Origin: an uncultured Alphaproteobacteria bacterium
GTDB taxonomy: Bacteria; Pseudomonadota; Alphaproteobacteria; RF32; CAG-239
Length of the DNA: 64,000 nucleotides
NCBI GenBank assembly: GCA_910577205.1
Contig: CAJTMA010000003.1
Location: 1-64,000, forward strand
Direction: 5' to 3'
A program made the position numbers and the translations under genes. Each line of letters begins with the position of its first letter. The stretch's first letter is position 1. Positions 45,439 through 56,203 of the stretch are shown piece by piece. The notes below the pieces were generated by a model, which was not told the origin of the DNA, made no database searches, and saw only the letters and a list, made by a program, of their open reading frames with translations.

Positions 45439-47247
45439 GTGGTTGCCGATATTAAACAAGGGTTGGAAATTTTAAAGAAGCACATTAAGGTTGCGCCGGA
45501 GAAGCCCGGCGTTTACCGGATGATTGGCGCGGACGAAAAGGTTTTGTATGTCGGTAAAGCCAAGAACATCAAAAAACGGATTGTGGCCTATTCTCATATC
45601 GACAAGCTGCCGTACCGTTTGCAGCGAATGGTTTCGGAAATTCGGCGTATGGAGTTTATTATCGTTGAAAACGAAGCTAAAGCTCTGTTGATGGAAAATG
45701 AGCTGATTAAAAGGCTGGAACCGCGTTATAATATTTTGCTCAAAGACGATAAGACGTTTCCGCATTTGGTGATAGATGTCGAATCGGAATTTCCGTCACT
45801 GCGCAAATATCGCGGTAAACGCAATGACAAGAGCAAATATTTCGGGCCGTTTGCCAGCGTTTTGGCGGTGAATAATGTGTTGGATACAGTGCAAAAAGCT
45901 TTTTTGCTGCGTTCCTGTCGTGACAATGTATTTAAGAATCGTGAACGCCCGTGCCTGATGTATCAGATTAAGCGCTGTTCTGCTCCGTGTGTGGGACGGA
46001 TATCCAAAGAGGATTATCATAAACTGGTGCGCGAAGCTGTTGATTTCCTGGATGGCAAAAATACTAAAATCCAAGCGGAGCTTTCAGAAAAAATGCAGGA
46101 AGCCAGCGACAGGATGGATTATGAGCAGGCGCTGATTTTCCGTGACCGTATTCGGGCTTTAACTAATGTTCAGACCGGAACGATGGTGGAATATGCCAGT
46201 ATTAATTCCTGCGATATTGTGGCGATTGCCCGTAAAAACGATGTGGTTTGTATTCAGGTGTTTTTTATCCGCTCGGGGCAGAATTGCGGCAATGTCCCTT
46301 ATTTTCCCAAACAAACGCAAGGGGCGGAAAATGCCGAGATTTTAGAAGCGTTTTTAGGCAGCTTTTATACTGAACATATTCCGCCTAAAGAGATTATTAT
46401 TTCAGAACCTTTGGAAAATAAGGAATTTCTGGAAGAAGCTCTGGGCACGCATATTAATACTTATCAAAAAGGGGCAAAGGCCAAGCTGCAAAACAATGTG
46501 TTGGATAATGCCTATGCCTCCATTGACCGGAAAATGGCAATGGAAGCTTCCGTAAAGGCTAATCTTGAGGAAATGCAGCGGGTGTTTGAGCTGCCGCGCC
46601 TGCCGCAACGGATTGAAATATACGATAACTCGCATATTCAGGGGAGCTATGCCATCGGGGCAATGGTCGTGGCGACCCCGGAAGGCTTTGATAAGAAAAG
46701 CTACCGCACATTTAATATTAAAAATTCTGAAATTACCAATGATGACTTTGCGATGATGAAAGAGGTTTTAACCAGGCGTTTTAACCGCATGGCTCCTGAA
46801 AACCGCCCGGATGTCATCTTGCTGGACGGCGGTTTGGGGCAGTTGCACGCCGTGGATGATGCCTTGAAGGATTTTGACCTTTCGGGTATCGCAATTATCG
46901 CCATATCCAAAGGGCCTGACCGTAATGCCGGAAAAGAGTTTTATCATCAGGTCGGGAAAGAAAGTTTTGCTTTGCCTTATCAGTCGCCGATAGCATTTTA
47001 TCTGCAAAATCTGCGGGATGAATCGCACCGTTTTGCAATCGGGACGCATCGTAAGAAACGCGGAAAATCAATCACCAAGTCCCGCTTGGATGACGTGGAT
47101 GGAATCGGAGCCCGCCGCAAAAAGGATTTGCTGAATTATTTCGGTTCAGTGGAAGAAATTGCGCAGGCGGGGATTAAAGATATTGAAAAAGTTAGCGGAA
47201 TCAGTAAAAAAACAGCGGAAAAGATATATAATTACTTCCATAAATAA
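45439..47247 (+). CDS. uvrC: Excinuclease ABC subunit C
   Basis: The dual-incision nuclease of nucleotide excision repair. 602 residues: GIY-YIG domain (PGVYRMIGADEKVLYVGKAKN, about 23-45), 'LIKRLEPRYNILLKDDKT', UVR motif ('DRMDYEQALIFRDRI'), RNase H-like C domain ('IEIYDNSHIQGS', 'LLDGGLGQL') and terminal HhH ('LDDVDGIGARRKKDLL'). GTG start with GGAGGAG upstream. uvrB is at the right end of this window, unlinked. Confidence 0.96.
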   Translation: MVADIKQGLEILKKHIKVAPEKPGVYRMIGADEKVLYVGKAKNIKKRIVAYSHIDKLPYRLQRMVSEIRRMEFIIVENEAKALLMENELIKRLEPRYNILLKDDKTFPHLVIDVESEFPSLRKYRGKRNDKSKYFGPFASVLAVNNVLDTVQKAFLLRSCRDNVFKNRERPCLMYQIKRCSAPCVGRISKEDYHKLVREAVDFLDGKNTKIQAELSEKMQEASDRMDYEQALIFRDRIRALTNVQTGTMVEYASINSCDIVAIARKNDVVCIQVFFIRSGQNCGNVPYFPKQTQGAENAEILEAFLGSFYTEHIPPKEIIISEPLENKEFLEEALGTHINTYQKGAKAKLQNNVLDNAYASIDRKMAMEASVKANLEEMQRVFELPRLPQRIEIYDNSHIQGSYAIGAMVVATPEGFDKKSYRTFNIKNSEITNDDFAMMKEVLTRRFNRMAPENRPDVILLDGGLGQLHAVDDALKDFDLSGIAIIAISKGPDRNAGKEFYHQVGKESFALPYQSPIAFYLQNLRDESHRFAIGTHRKKRGKSITKSRLDDVDGIGARRKKDLLNYFGSVEEIAQAGIKDIEKVSGISKKTAEKIYNYFHK

Positions 47248-47286
47248 AAATTCTGACTTAGGATATATCAAAAGTTTAATGTTATT

Positions 47287-48048
47287 ATGAAAGGTCTTAA
47301 CGTGTACAGCCTGCCTAATCTGCTGACCATCTCCAGAATCTTGGTCATTCCGGTTATTTTCCTGTCAATCTATATTCATACGGCAATGTGGTCTATGTTG
47401 GCTGCCGTCCTGTTCATTATCGCTTCGATTACCGATTATTTCGATGGTTATCTGGCTCGTTCACGCAATGAAACATCTGCTTTTGGACGTTTGCTTGACC
47501 CAATTGCCGATAAGCTGCTGGTGGCTTCCGCGTTGATTGTGATTTTGGCCGATAATATGGTCCATCCGGTTAACTATATTCCGGTTATCATTATTTTGTG
47601 CCGTGAGCTTCTGGTGTCCGGCCTGCGCGAATTTTTGGCGGAAATGCACGTTGGTATGCCGGTTACACGTTTGGCAAAGTGGAAAACCGGATTCCAGATG
47701 ACTGCTTTGTCGATGATTTTGGTGGGCTATATGTTCCATAATCTCGGCGTTGTGTTGCTGTGGATTGCGGCTGTGCTGACCTTTGTCACCGGTTATCAAT
47801 ATTTCCAGAAAAGTTTGGATTATGTCAAATCAGTCGAAGCCGATAAAAATCCGAAATTGGCTGAAGTTAAAGAAGCTGTTGAGGAAATTAAGGCGGTGGT
47901 AGAAAAGGCAAAAAAAGTTGTTGCCAAAACCGGCCTGAAAACCATTAAAGCCAAGCGTATTTCTGCTAAAAAGCCGTTGAAGGTCAAGAAAGCTGTGCCT
48001 TCTAAGTCCGCGGTTAAAAAAGCGCCGGCTAAAAAAACTGCAAAATAA
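47287..48048 (+). CDS. pgsA: CDP-diacylglycerol-glycerol-3-phosphate 3-phosphatidyltransferase with Lys-rich tail
   Basis: Makes phosphatidylglycerol phosphate at the inner membrane. The CDP-alcohol phosphatidyltransferase motif is complete (ITDYFDGYLARSR, then FGRLLDPIADKLL; Asp50, Asp53, Asp71, Asp75). The enzyme core with its membrane helices ends near residue 180. Residues 181-253 are an added tail: first acidic/helical (EVKEAVEEIKAVVEK), then histone-H1-like (KAKRISAKKP, KKAVPSKSAVKKAPAKKTAK). Such a tail is not part of the family. It follows uvrC, a common proteobacterial pair. Confidence 0.94.
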   Translation: MKGLNVYSLPNLLTISRILVIPVIFLSIYIHTAMWSMLAAVLFIIASITDYFDGYLARSRNETSAFGRLLDPIADKLLVASALIVILADNMVHPVNYIPVIIILCRELLVSGLREFLAEMHVGMPVTRLAKWKTGFQMTALSMILVGYMFHNLGVVLLWIAAVLTFVTGYQYFQKSLDYVKSVEADKNPKLAEVKEAVEEIKAVVEKAKKVVAKTGLKTIKAKRISAKKPLKVKKAVPSKSAVKKAPAKKTAK

Positions 48049-48057
48049 ATCTGGGCA

Positions 48058-48756
48058 GTGGACGCAATGGGAGAAGATAAGGCACATATTCTGGTGGTGG
48101 ATGATGACACCCGTCTGCGTTCGCTGTTACAGCGTTTTCTGCGCGAAAATAATTTTTATGTATCAACAGCCAAAGATGCTGACGAAGCCAGAGAACGCTT
48201 GACTGAATATAAGTTTGACCTTCTGATTGTCGATATTATGATGCCGAATGAAAGCGGGCTTGATTTCTTGGGCACGCTGCGGCAGGAAAGCTCTGTCCCG
48301 GTTATTTTGTTGACGGCTATGGGGGAAACAGCAGACCGTATTGCCGGATTGGAAACCGGAGCGGATGATTATCTCGCCAAGCCTTTTGAACCCAAAGAAC
48401 TGGTGTTGCGCATTAAGAATATTCTCCGCCGCGCTCCGAAGGAAACCATCAGTGAAAAACAAGTTTTGGATTTAGGTCTGTGCCTGTATGATATGGAGAA
48501 GAAAGAGCTTTCTACCAAGCAAAACCAGATTGTCCATATTACGCCGGTTGAGCAGCTTTTACTTTCCGTGCTGGGGCAAAAAGCCGGGCAAGTCTTTTCG
48601 CGCGAGAAGCTGGCAGAAATTTTAGGGGCAGGACAAAGCCCGCGCTCCATAGATGTTCAAATCACCCGTCTGCGCAAAAAAATCGAAAAAGATTCCAAGA
48701 ACCCCCGTTATTTGCAGACAGTGAGGGGGAAGGGGTATATGTTGCTTCCCGAATAA
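48058..48756 (+). CDS. OmpR-family response regulator
   Basis: 232 residues: receiver domain with Asp15-17 (VVDDD), phospho-acceptor Asp59 (IVDIMMP) and Lys (AKPF), then a winged-helix DNA-binding domain ending 'SIDVQITRLRKKIE' and 'LQTVRGKGYMLLPE'. GTG 48058 or ATG 48067 may be the start. Its likely partner is the EnvZ-like kinase at 49560; these genes are normally adjacent but are separated here by 800 bp containing repeats and an opposite-strand HTH gene. Confidence 0.93.
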   Translation: MDAMGEDKAHILVVDDDTRLRSLLQRFLRENNFYVSTAKDADEARERLTEYKFDLLIVDIMMPNESGLDFLGTLRQESSVPVILLTAMGETADRIAGLETGADDYLAKPFEPKELVLRIKNILRRAPKETISEKQVLDLGLCLYDMEKKELSTKQNQIVHITPVEQLLLSVLGQKAGQVFSREKLAEILGAGQSPRSIDVQITRLRKKIEKDSKNPRYLQTVRGKGYMLLPE

Positions 48757-48766
48757 CAGGGGAAAA

Positions 48767-49020
48767 AACTTGTCTAGTGGTCGATTAATACAGATTTGTC
48801 GGGTTGGCAAAATGCTCATGTACTATTGTGTACACTCCGCTTTTGCCACCCTAAAATCTTATTACTCGACTCGCTATCCAAGTTTTTTAGTAGCGGGTTT
48901 ACTCATTCTCCGAACTTTTTCGTTATTGCGGAATTTTACTTTTGCTACTCTGAAATCTTATTACTCGACTTGCTATCCAAGTTTTTAGGGAGTGGGGTTT
49001 ACTCGTTCTTCGAACTTTTG
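48767..49020. repeat. Long intergenic hairpin element (family copy 4) with 99-bp tandem duplication of its right half
   Basis: Hairpin 48767-48884: AACTTG / CAAGTT outer, TCGA / TCGA, AGATTT / AAATCT, GGGTtGGCAAAA / TTTTGCcACCC, apical TGTAC / GTACA with loop TATTGT. The right half, starting CTTTTGCCACCC at 48840, is repeated from 48939 (CTTTTGCTACTC...) with a period of 99 bp and a few substitutions. Confidence 0.8.
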
Positions 49021-49052
49021 TCGTATTATGCCACTACTCAACTTTTTGGGTG

Positions 49053-49283
49053 TTATTCTGTCAATTCTATCTTGATTAATTTGCCGTAGAAAGCGACCAG
49101 TTTGCACAATGTCCACGGTTCGCGGCATTCTCCTCTCTCTAACCGGTCAAGTTTGGCAGTGGGGATTAAAATTTTATTGCTTAATTTTATCAGGCTTAAT
49201 TTGTGTTCGGTTCTAAGTTTGAATAGTTCCAGCCCGCAGTCTTTATAGAAGCGGTTTAAAACGTCTTTTCTTTGTTTATTCAT
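49053..49283 (-). CDS. Small HTH protein
   Basis: 76 residues from ATG 49283, preceded by CAAGGACA. 'LFKLRTEHKLSLIKLSNKILIPTAKLDRLERGE' (over about 19-51) fits a Cro/CI helix-turn-helix, with a short C-terminal helix. An in-frame upstream ATG (49340) would lie inside the inverted repeat and is not supported. The gene sits between a response regulator and its kinase, in the opposite direction. Confidence 0.6.
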   Translation of the reverse strand: MNKQRKDVLNRFYKDCGLELFKLRTEHKLSLIKLSNKILIPTAKLDRLERGECREPWTLCKLVAFYGKLIKIELTE

Positions 49284-49316
49284 GATTTGTCCTTGTGTTT
49301 TTTTGATTTGAAATAA

Positions 49317-49412
49317 GGTGTGGGAGCTCAAAACAGTCACAAAGAAACTGCCGGAATATTCAATATATTATCCGACTCCCACATTGTGGGCTTTGTGAGA
49401 GTTTTGAGCTCT
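49317..49412. repeat. Nested/crossing inverted repeats in the HTH leader
   Basis: GAGCTCAAAAC / GTTTTGAGCTC (49324-49334, 49401-49411) with inner CACAAAG / CTTTGTG (49338, 49391). TGTGGGAG / CTCCCACA (49319-49326, 49376-49383) overlaps and crosses the first stem, so only one can form at a time unless pseudoknotted. This looks like a switchable regulatory structure or an operator region for the HTH protein. Confidence 0.65.
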
Positions 49413-49559
49413 TGACATGACAATAAAATAAGAGGGCGCGCTTGTCAATCTTTTGTAGTAATTTGTAATTTTTCGTTTTGGGGCGGATGATTATTTTGCT
49501 GGCATTTGGCGGAGAATGATTCTAAGATAGGCGCAGTTATTGATTTGAGGAGTAAATAT

Positions 49560-50921
49560 ATGCGATTGAAATTTCCTGAAAAAGTCGATAACACCCTACG
49601 GTATTTGAAGTATAAGCTTTTGCCGAAGACTTTATTTTTCCGTACGATGTTGTTGATTTTTATTCCGTTAATCGTGGTGCAAGTCGTTTCGATTGTCGCT
49701 TTTTTTGACGGAACCTGGGGGCGGGTCGGCAAACGCCTGTCCAATAATCTGACTTCCGATATGTCTTTTGTCATGCAGTTGATTGAGCAATCGCCTGACA
49801 AGCTGCAGGAAATTAAAAAAGTTACGGATGAAAAGCTGGATATGAGCGTCAGTGTGTATCTGAATAAAGATAAGCACCGGATTATTAACAAAGTCAGCCG
49901 CAATAATGAGTTGGTGACAGGTTTCTTGGAAAGCGATTTGCGTCGCAAGTTTCCTGATTATCTGACAAGTATTTACATCGGGAAAGATGGTGACAGGAAT
50001 ATGACGGTTTTTGTGGATACGCCGCAAAGATTATTTAAATTCGAAACTTCTTCCAAAAATATTTTCTCAACGTCAATTTTTGGTTTTGTCGCGTGGATGG
50101 TCGGAACATCAATGCTGCTGTTTTTGGTGGCAGTGTTGTTCTTGCGTATTCAGGTTCGTTCTATTGCCGAATTGGCGCAAGTAGCGGAAGATTTCGGTAA
50201 AGGGATTGATAATAAAGATTTCAAACCTTACGGTTCGTCAGAAGTTCGTAAAGCCGCTATTGCTTTTATTAAAATGAAAGAACGCATTCAACGCCAAATT
50301 AGCGAACGTACGCAGATGTTGGCCGGGGTTTCGCACGATTTGCGGACACCGTTGACCCGTATGAAGTTACAGGCGACCATGCTTCCTGATCCGCAAGAGC
50401 AGAAAGACCTGCTTGGCGATATTGACGAGATGGAAAAAATGCTTGACGGCTATTTGTCTTTTGTCAGCGGCGAGGGCGGAGAAAAGGCTGCTTTTGTTGA
50501 TATGAACGAGTTAATTTTAAGCGTGCTGAACAAATTCCGTAATCAAAATGCGATGATACGTTATAAGACCAATGACCAAGTCAGCGCTATTCAAGGGCGC
50601 GAGCAGGCTTTGAAACGGGCGATGACTAATATTATCGGCAATGCTTTCAAATATGGCAAAACCGTATCGGTTGATTTGGAAAGCAATGACCGTAAGATGG
50701 AAATTGCCGTTGACGATGACGGGCCGGGTATTCCGGCAGACAAGCGGGAGGAGGTTTTCAAAGCTTTCTATCGTTTGGAAGAATCGCGCAATAAAGAAAC
50801 CGGCGGTGTCGGTTTGGGGTTGTCGATTGCTAAAGACGTGATAACTTCCCATGGAGGTAAGATTGAACTCCAGGATAGTCCTATAGGAGGCTTGAGGGTA
50901 CTCATTTCTATTCCCTTATAG
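49560..50921 (+). CDS. EnvZ-like sensor histidine kinase
   Basis: 453 residues from ATG 49560, which has GAGGAG 7 nt upstream. Transmembrane helices at about 27-49 and 171-196 flank a periplasmic sensor domain; then HAMP (197-250), H-box 'GVSHDLRTPLTRMK' with His259, N-box 'NIIGNAFKYG' (Asn361), 'DDDGPGIP' and 'GGVGLGLSIAK'. The H-box is of the EnvZ type (SHDLRTPLTR). Partner is most likely the OmpR-like regulator at 48058. Confidence 0.93.
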   Translation: MRLKFPEKVDNTLRYLKYKLLPKTLFFRTMLLIFIPLIVVQVVSIVAFFDGTWGRVGKRLSNNLTSDMSFVMQLIEQSPDKLQEIKKVTDEKLDMSVSVYLNKDKHRIINKVSRNNELVTGFLESDLRRKFPDYLTSIYIGKDGDRNMTVFVDTPQRLFKFETSSKNIFSTSIFGFVAWMVGTSMLLFLVAVLFLRIQVRSIAELAQVAEDFGKGIDNKDFKPYGSSEVRKAAIAFIKMKERIQRQISERTQMLAGVSHDLRTPLTRMKLQATMLPDPQEQKDLLGDIDEMEKMLDGYLSFVSGEGGEKAAFVDMNELILSVLNKFRNQNAMIRYKTNDQVSAIQGREQALKRAMTNIIGNAFKYGKTVSVDLESNDRKMEIAVDDDGPGIPADKREEVFKAFYRLEESRNKETGGVGLGLSIAKDVITSHGGKIELQDSPIGGLRVLISIPL

Positions 50922-50994
50922 CACGCGAATTCGTAAATTCATGGCCTGGCTGGGCTAAACCTGAGTGGTGAGAATTTGCGGGCTGCCCAAACAG

Positions 50995-51026
50995 AAAGCA
51001 CCGGATTTTGTTTCGGTGCTTTTTTG
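50995..51026 (+). terminator. Intrinsic terminator
   Basis: The stem AAAGCACCG / CGGTGCTTT followed by T, after the histidine kinase gene. Confidence 0.88.
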
Positions 51027-51094
51027 TTGTTAAAGCGATATTAAGAGAATCTGATTATAATCTTCGATAAGTTTAAGTTTTAAAGGAAACAGTC

Positions 51095-53314
<2,220 letters not shown>

Positions 53315-53335
53315 AGAGCGGATGTAATAATGGAA

Positions 53336-53373
53336 ATAAAAAAGAGTTCTGAAAATCAGGACTCTTTTTTTTG
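53336..53373 (+). terminator. Intrinsic terminator
   Basis: The stem GAGTTCTGA / TCAGGACTC with an A-run before and a T-run after. The left arm matches the terminator at 57741. Confidence 0.88.
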
Positions 53374-53506
53374 TAATGCGTCAAAAAACTGTGTCACAAA
53401 AGTTTCATAAAAAAGTTAATGCATTTTTAGTAAATGTATAATATGATTGAACCAGGATGTTTTTTTAGTCCGTTTAATCTTAATCTTTTTACTAGGGAGA
53501 TGTGTG

Positions 53507-53845
53507 ATGCGATTTTTTAAGAGAAACTTTTTAACCCTAAGTTGTTTGACTTTGTTGGTTGCCATGGGAATGTGCGGTGAGGCTTGGGCGGATGGCGCCA
53601 GCTTGATGAACACGGCTCAGACTAAAACCAGAAATGTTTTTACAAGCGTTAAAACCATTACTTTTATTCTTGGTGGTTTTGGTTTAGTTGGTGTTGCTTA
53701 TTCGGCCATTATCGGGAAAGTTAACTGGAAATGGTTTTCCGGTCTGGCTGTCGGTTTGGCTATTTTGGCTGCCGCCGGTTCAATTGTTGAATATGCTACC
53801 GGTTCTTCTGATTCTGGCTTGGAAACCACTTTCGGTAATATTTAA
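53507..53845 (+). CDS. VirB2/TrbC-like pilin, copy 1
   Basis: 112 residues: a long signal peptide (FLTLSCLTLLVAMGMCGEAWA|D), a short soluble part, and two hydrophobic helices (KTITFILGGFGLVGVAYSAI; WFSGLAVGLAILAAAGSIVEY). Small exported proteins with two hydrophobic helices match the VirB2/TrbC type IV secretion pilin group. ATG 53507 is chosen for GGGAG upstream; the frame is open 60 bp further. No other virB gene is adjacent. Its paralogue is at 58577. The 5' UTR is about 60 nt and strictly conserved between copies. Confidence 0.65.
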   Translation: MRFFKRNFLTLSCLTLLVAMGMCGEAWADGASLMNTAQTKTRNVFTSVKTITFILGGFGLVGVAYSAIIGKVNWKWFSGLAVGLAILAAAGSIVEYATGSSDSGLETTFGNI

Positions 53846-53897
53846 TAAGTTTCCATATTATTATGTTCTCCTGAAAATTTAGCAAAACTTCTTGGAG

Positions 53898-53931
53898 AAA
53901 AAAGCCCGTGTCCTAAACCACGGGCTTTTAT
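53898..53931. terminator. Intrinsic terminator
   Basis: The stem AAAGCCCGTG / CACGGGCTTT; part of the conserved 3' flank. It also serves the convergent lipoprotein gene on minus. Confidence 0.88.
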
Positions 53932-53935
53932 TTGT

Positions 53936-54784
53936 TTAGTTTTTTTGTAGTGGGAAAATCTGGACGTTGGTGTTCATTTCGATTTTTTCGTCACTGACGG
54001 CCGGCGCTGGCGCTGTGCCGTTCAGCAGGGAGCTGACACTGCGTCCGGCACTGTTGGGCTGCTGCAATTCAGGAGCGAGCGGATAAGCGTCTTTAGGCAA
54101 TCTCATCAGCATATAGCCCGAACCGCCGCCATAAGCCGGTCCGGAGAAGCCGATAGAGTAATAGCCGCCGATGAAGCCATAATCCAAATCAATGTAGTCG
54201 ATGGCAAACAGCGTTTTAATAGTTGTTTGGCCGAGAGTTGTCATTTTGCAATTGTATCCGGCGTCTTCTAAAATGATGTTGTTGACATTTTTGACATACA
54301 TCAAACTTTTAGCGGGAACGCAGCTTGGTGTTTGACCGTTATAGGTTACATTATAATTTAATACCAAGCCTAATTTGGTTGTGCCGCTGCCGACAGAAAC
54401 ATCGGTGATTTTAACGGCGTCAATATAAGCATAAGCCGGCGTGATGCCTACGGTAATCGGCATTGTCACATAGTTTTCGGTGCAGGTATGGCTGCCGGGA
54501 TTGGCTGCGCAGATTAAAGCCGTTTTATGGTTGTTATTATCAAAGAGGTGCAGCAGGCTGTTATAAATATATTCGCGCGACATGGACAATTTGGCTGCGG
54601 CGCATTGTTTGCTGCGGCAGACAACGACTGAATTCGGCATTTGCAGGCGTCCGCTGTAACCCGGGCCGCTTTTTTCACTTTGAAAAGGACGGTCTAAAAA
54701 GTTTAGGGCGTTTTGAAAATTGCATCCGCCAATTGCGAGAGCTGCCAATGCTATGAGCGATTTCTTGTTTGTTATCTTTAACAC
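53936..54784 (-). CDS. Lipoprotein, unknown (282 residues)
   Basis: Starting at GTG 54784 (AGAGG 10 nt upstream) gives a clean lipoprotein signal: KITNKKSLIALAALAIGGC|N. A frame 90 bp longer exists but places the signal internally. The mature protein is beta-rich with several Cys (VVCRSKQCAAAKL, ALICAANPGSHTC, PSCVPAKS, AGYNCKM) and a Gly/Tyr-rich end. Family not recognised. Its position beside a VirB2-like pilin raises the possibility of a role in the same secretion or surface system, which is inference only. Confidence 0.7.
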   Translation of the reverse strand: MLKITNKKSLIALAALAIGGCNFQNALNFLDRPFQSEKSGPGYSGRLQMPNSVVVCRSKQCAAAKLSMSREYIYNSLLHLFDNNNHKTALICAANPGSHTCTENYVTMPITVGITPAYAYIDAVKITDVSVGSGTTKLGLVLNYNVTYNGQTPSCVPAKSLMYVKNVNNIILEDAGYNCKMTTLGQTTIKTLFAIDYIDLDYGFIGGYYSIGFSGPAYGGGSGYMLMRLPKDAYPLAPELQQPNSAGRSVSSLLNGTAPAPAVSDEKIEMNTNVQIFPLQKN

Positions 54785-54954
54785 GAGACTAAAACCTCTT
54801 GCGAATATCTGAAAAATTATGATTATCATAAGGCAAAGTTTGTTAAACGACAAAGTTTTTTTTGAGGTTATCAAGCGGATTTTGTATGCAAAGACTCGGC
54901 TGGGTACTTGTGTTCATCTTAAAAATGCTTATAGTGGGCATAAGGAGAGAAGTT

Positions 54955-55410
54955 TTGAAACTGATATGGCGCTTGTTTTTATTGGTGATGATTGTATTCC
55001 CGGCGGAGGCTAAAATCAAAGCCGTCGACGGTGACAGCTTGGTATGGGGTGATCGGAGAATTAGGCTGTTGGGGCTGGATGCGCCCGAATATCGTCAGAC
55101 CTGCGGCGATAAAGACGGGAATGATTATCCTTGTGGTTTGGAAGCGCTTAACTATTTAAAAGGTTTGGTGAGCAGCGGCAGAGTTAAATGCCGCCGGATT
55201 AAGAAGGATATCTACGGACGCGATTTGAGCATTTGTCATGTTAACGGGAAAGATATTAACCGTGAAATGATTGCTTCGGGCTGGGCTGTGGCGTACCGTA
55301 CCAAAAAGGAAAAATATTTGGCGGCAGAGCGTGAAGCCAAGAGGAAACACCGCGGTATGTGGCAGGGAAAATTTATGAAACCCGAATTGTACCGGATTTT
55401 GACGAAATGA
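54955..55410 (+). CDS. Secreted thermonuclease-family (SNase-like) nuclease
   Basis: From TTG 54955, with AAGGAGAG 8 nt upstream, the 151-residue product has a signal peptide (LIWRLFLLVMIVFPAEA|K) and a complete SNase fold: Arg37 (RIRLLGLDAPE), Asp42 and Glu45, Arg89 (YGRDL), and 'MIASGWAVAY'. It should cut nucleic acids with Ca2+ in the periplasm or outside the cell. The frame is open 93 bp further upstream. Divergent from the lipoprotein gene. Confidence 0.85.
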   Translation: MKLIWRLFLLVMIVFPAEAKIKAVDGDSLVWGDRRIRLLGLDAPEYRQTCGDKDGNDYPCGLEALNYLKGLVSSGRVKCRRIKKDIYGRDLSICHVNGKDINREMIASGWAVAYRTKKEKYLAAEREAKRKHRGMWQGKFMKPELYRILTK

Positions 55411-55441
55411 TTTGAAAAGTGCAATTTTCAACAGATTCTTG

Positions 55442-55469
55442 TTGACAGCGCTAAAAAGTTATGTATATT
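55442..55469 (+). promoter_or_regulatory. Sigma70-type promoter of rplU-rpmA
   Basis: TTGACA (55442-55447), 16-nt spacer, TATATT (55464-55469), about 48 nt before the rplU start. Confidence 0.7.
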
Positions 55470-55516
55470 GCAAGCAACGTTTTATGTTTAAAATAACGAA
55501 ATTTAGGTGAATAAAA

Positions 55517-55819
55517 ATGTACGCAGTAATTAAAACAGGCGGAAAACAATACAAAGTCGCCTCCGGTGATGTTGTTAAATTGGAAAAAATCGCCGGTGAA
55601 GAAGGAAAAGAAGTAGTTTTTAACGAAGTTCTGGCTTTGGACGGAACCATCGGTATGCCGTTGGTTGCCGGTGCCAGCGTTAAGGCTCAGGTGTTGAAAC
55701 AGACCAGAGATGACAAAATCATTGTCTTCAAAAAGAAAAGAAGACAGAATTACCGTCGTAAAAACGGCCACAGACAGAGCATCACTTTGGTTAAAATTAC
55801 CGACATTATCGGTAAATAA
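55517..55819 (+). CDS. rplU: Large ribosomal subunit protein bL21
   Basis: 100 residues with the bL21 start MYAVIKTGGKQYKV and the C-terminal 'KKKRRQNYRRKNGHRQ' rRNA-binding region. First gene of the rplU-rpmA-obg cluster. GTGAATAAAA precedes the ATG with only a weak ribosome-binding site (TTTAGG). Confidence 0.97.
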   Translation: MYAVIKTGGKQYKVASGDVVKLEKIAGEEGKEVVFNEVLALDGTIGMPLVAGASVKAQVLKQTRDDKIIVFKKKRRQNYRRKNGHRQSITLVKITDIIGK

Positions 55820-55841
55820 TTTGGTTTTAGGAGATTAAATT

Positions 55842-56096
55842 ATGGCACATAAGAAGTCAGGCGGTAGTTCAAATAACGGACGCGATTCCGAAGGACGCCG
55901 TTTAGGTTTGAAAAAGAGCGGCGGTCAGGCCGTTATCCCTGGAAATATCATTATCCGTCAGCGCGGTACAAAATATCATCCGGGTCAGAATGTCGGTCTG
56001 GGTAAAGATCATACGATTTTTGCTACAGCTGAAGGTAAAGTTGAGTTCAGCAAAAAAGCTGGTGACAAGACAGTTGTTTCTGTTGTTACCGAATAA
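55842..56096 (+). CDS. rpmA: Large ribosomal subunit protein bL27
   Basis: 84 residues, MAHKKSGGSSNNGRDSEG start and 'IIRQRGTKYHPGQNVGLGKDHT'. Its N-terminus reaches the peptidyl-transferase centre. No Firmicutes-type N-terminal extension. TTAGGAGA lies before the ATG; 22 bp after rplU. Confidence 0.98.
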   Translation: MAHKKSGGSSNNGRDSEGRRLGLKKSGGQAVIPGNIIIRQRGTKYHPGQNVGLGKDHTIFATAEGKVEFSKKAGDKTVVSVVTE

Positions 56097-56120
56097 GCGA
56101 AAGCTCATTCAAAAGGTGGA

Positions 56121-56147
56121 GGGGGTGCGTGCATCCCCTTTATTTTT
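56121..56147 (+). terminator. Attenuator/terminator between rpmA and obg
   Basis: The stem GGGGGTGC / GCATCCCC with a 2-nt loop gap, followed by TTTATTTTT. It likely reduces obg expression relative to the ribosomal proteins. Confidence 0.75.
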
Positions 56148-56203
56148 CATAAGCAAGAGATTATTTTAACAGTAGTTTCTTATCACATAAAAAGTAAAGT
56201 AAT

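Larger units (their letters stand above)
53393..53931 (+). repeat. Pilin cassette, copy 1 (conserved flanks)
   Basis: The 5' flank from GTCACAAAAGTTTC through TATAAT (53437-53442) to the start codon, and the 3' flank from GGTAATATTTAAT to the terminator, are almost identical to the cassette at 58463-59018. The coding parts between differ much more. Confidence 0.9.

Noticed and set aside
48840..49020. CRISPR-like array in the repeats after the response regulator
   Set aside because: The 99-bp period with only two units and no short repeat/spacer pattern fits a tandem duplication, not CRISPR; no cas genes are in the window.
53507..54784. A complete type IV secretion locus beside the pilin-like gene
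   Set aside because: Only the pilin-like gene and an unrecognised lipoprotein are present; no VirB4, VirB10 or VirD4-like gene lies nearby.
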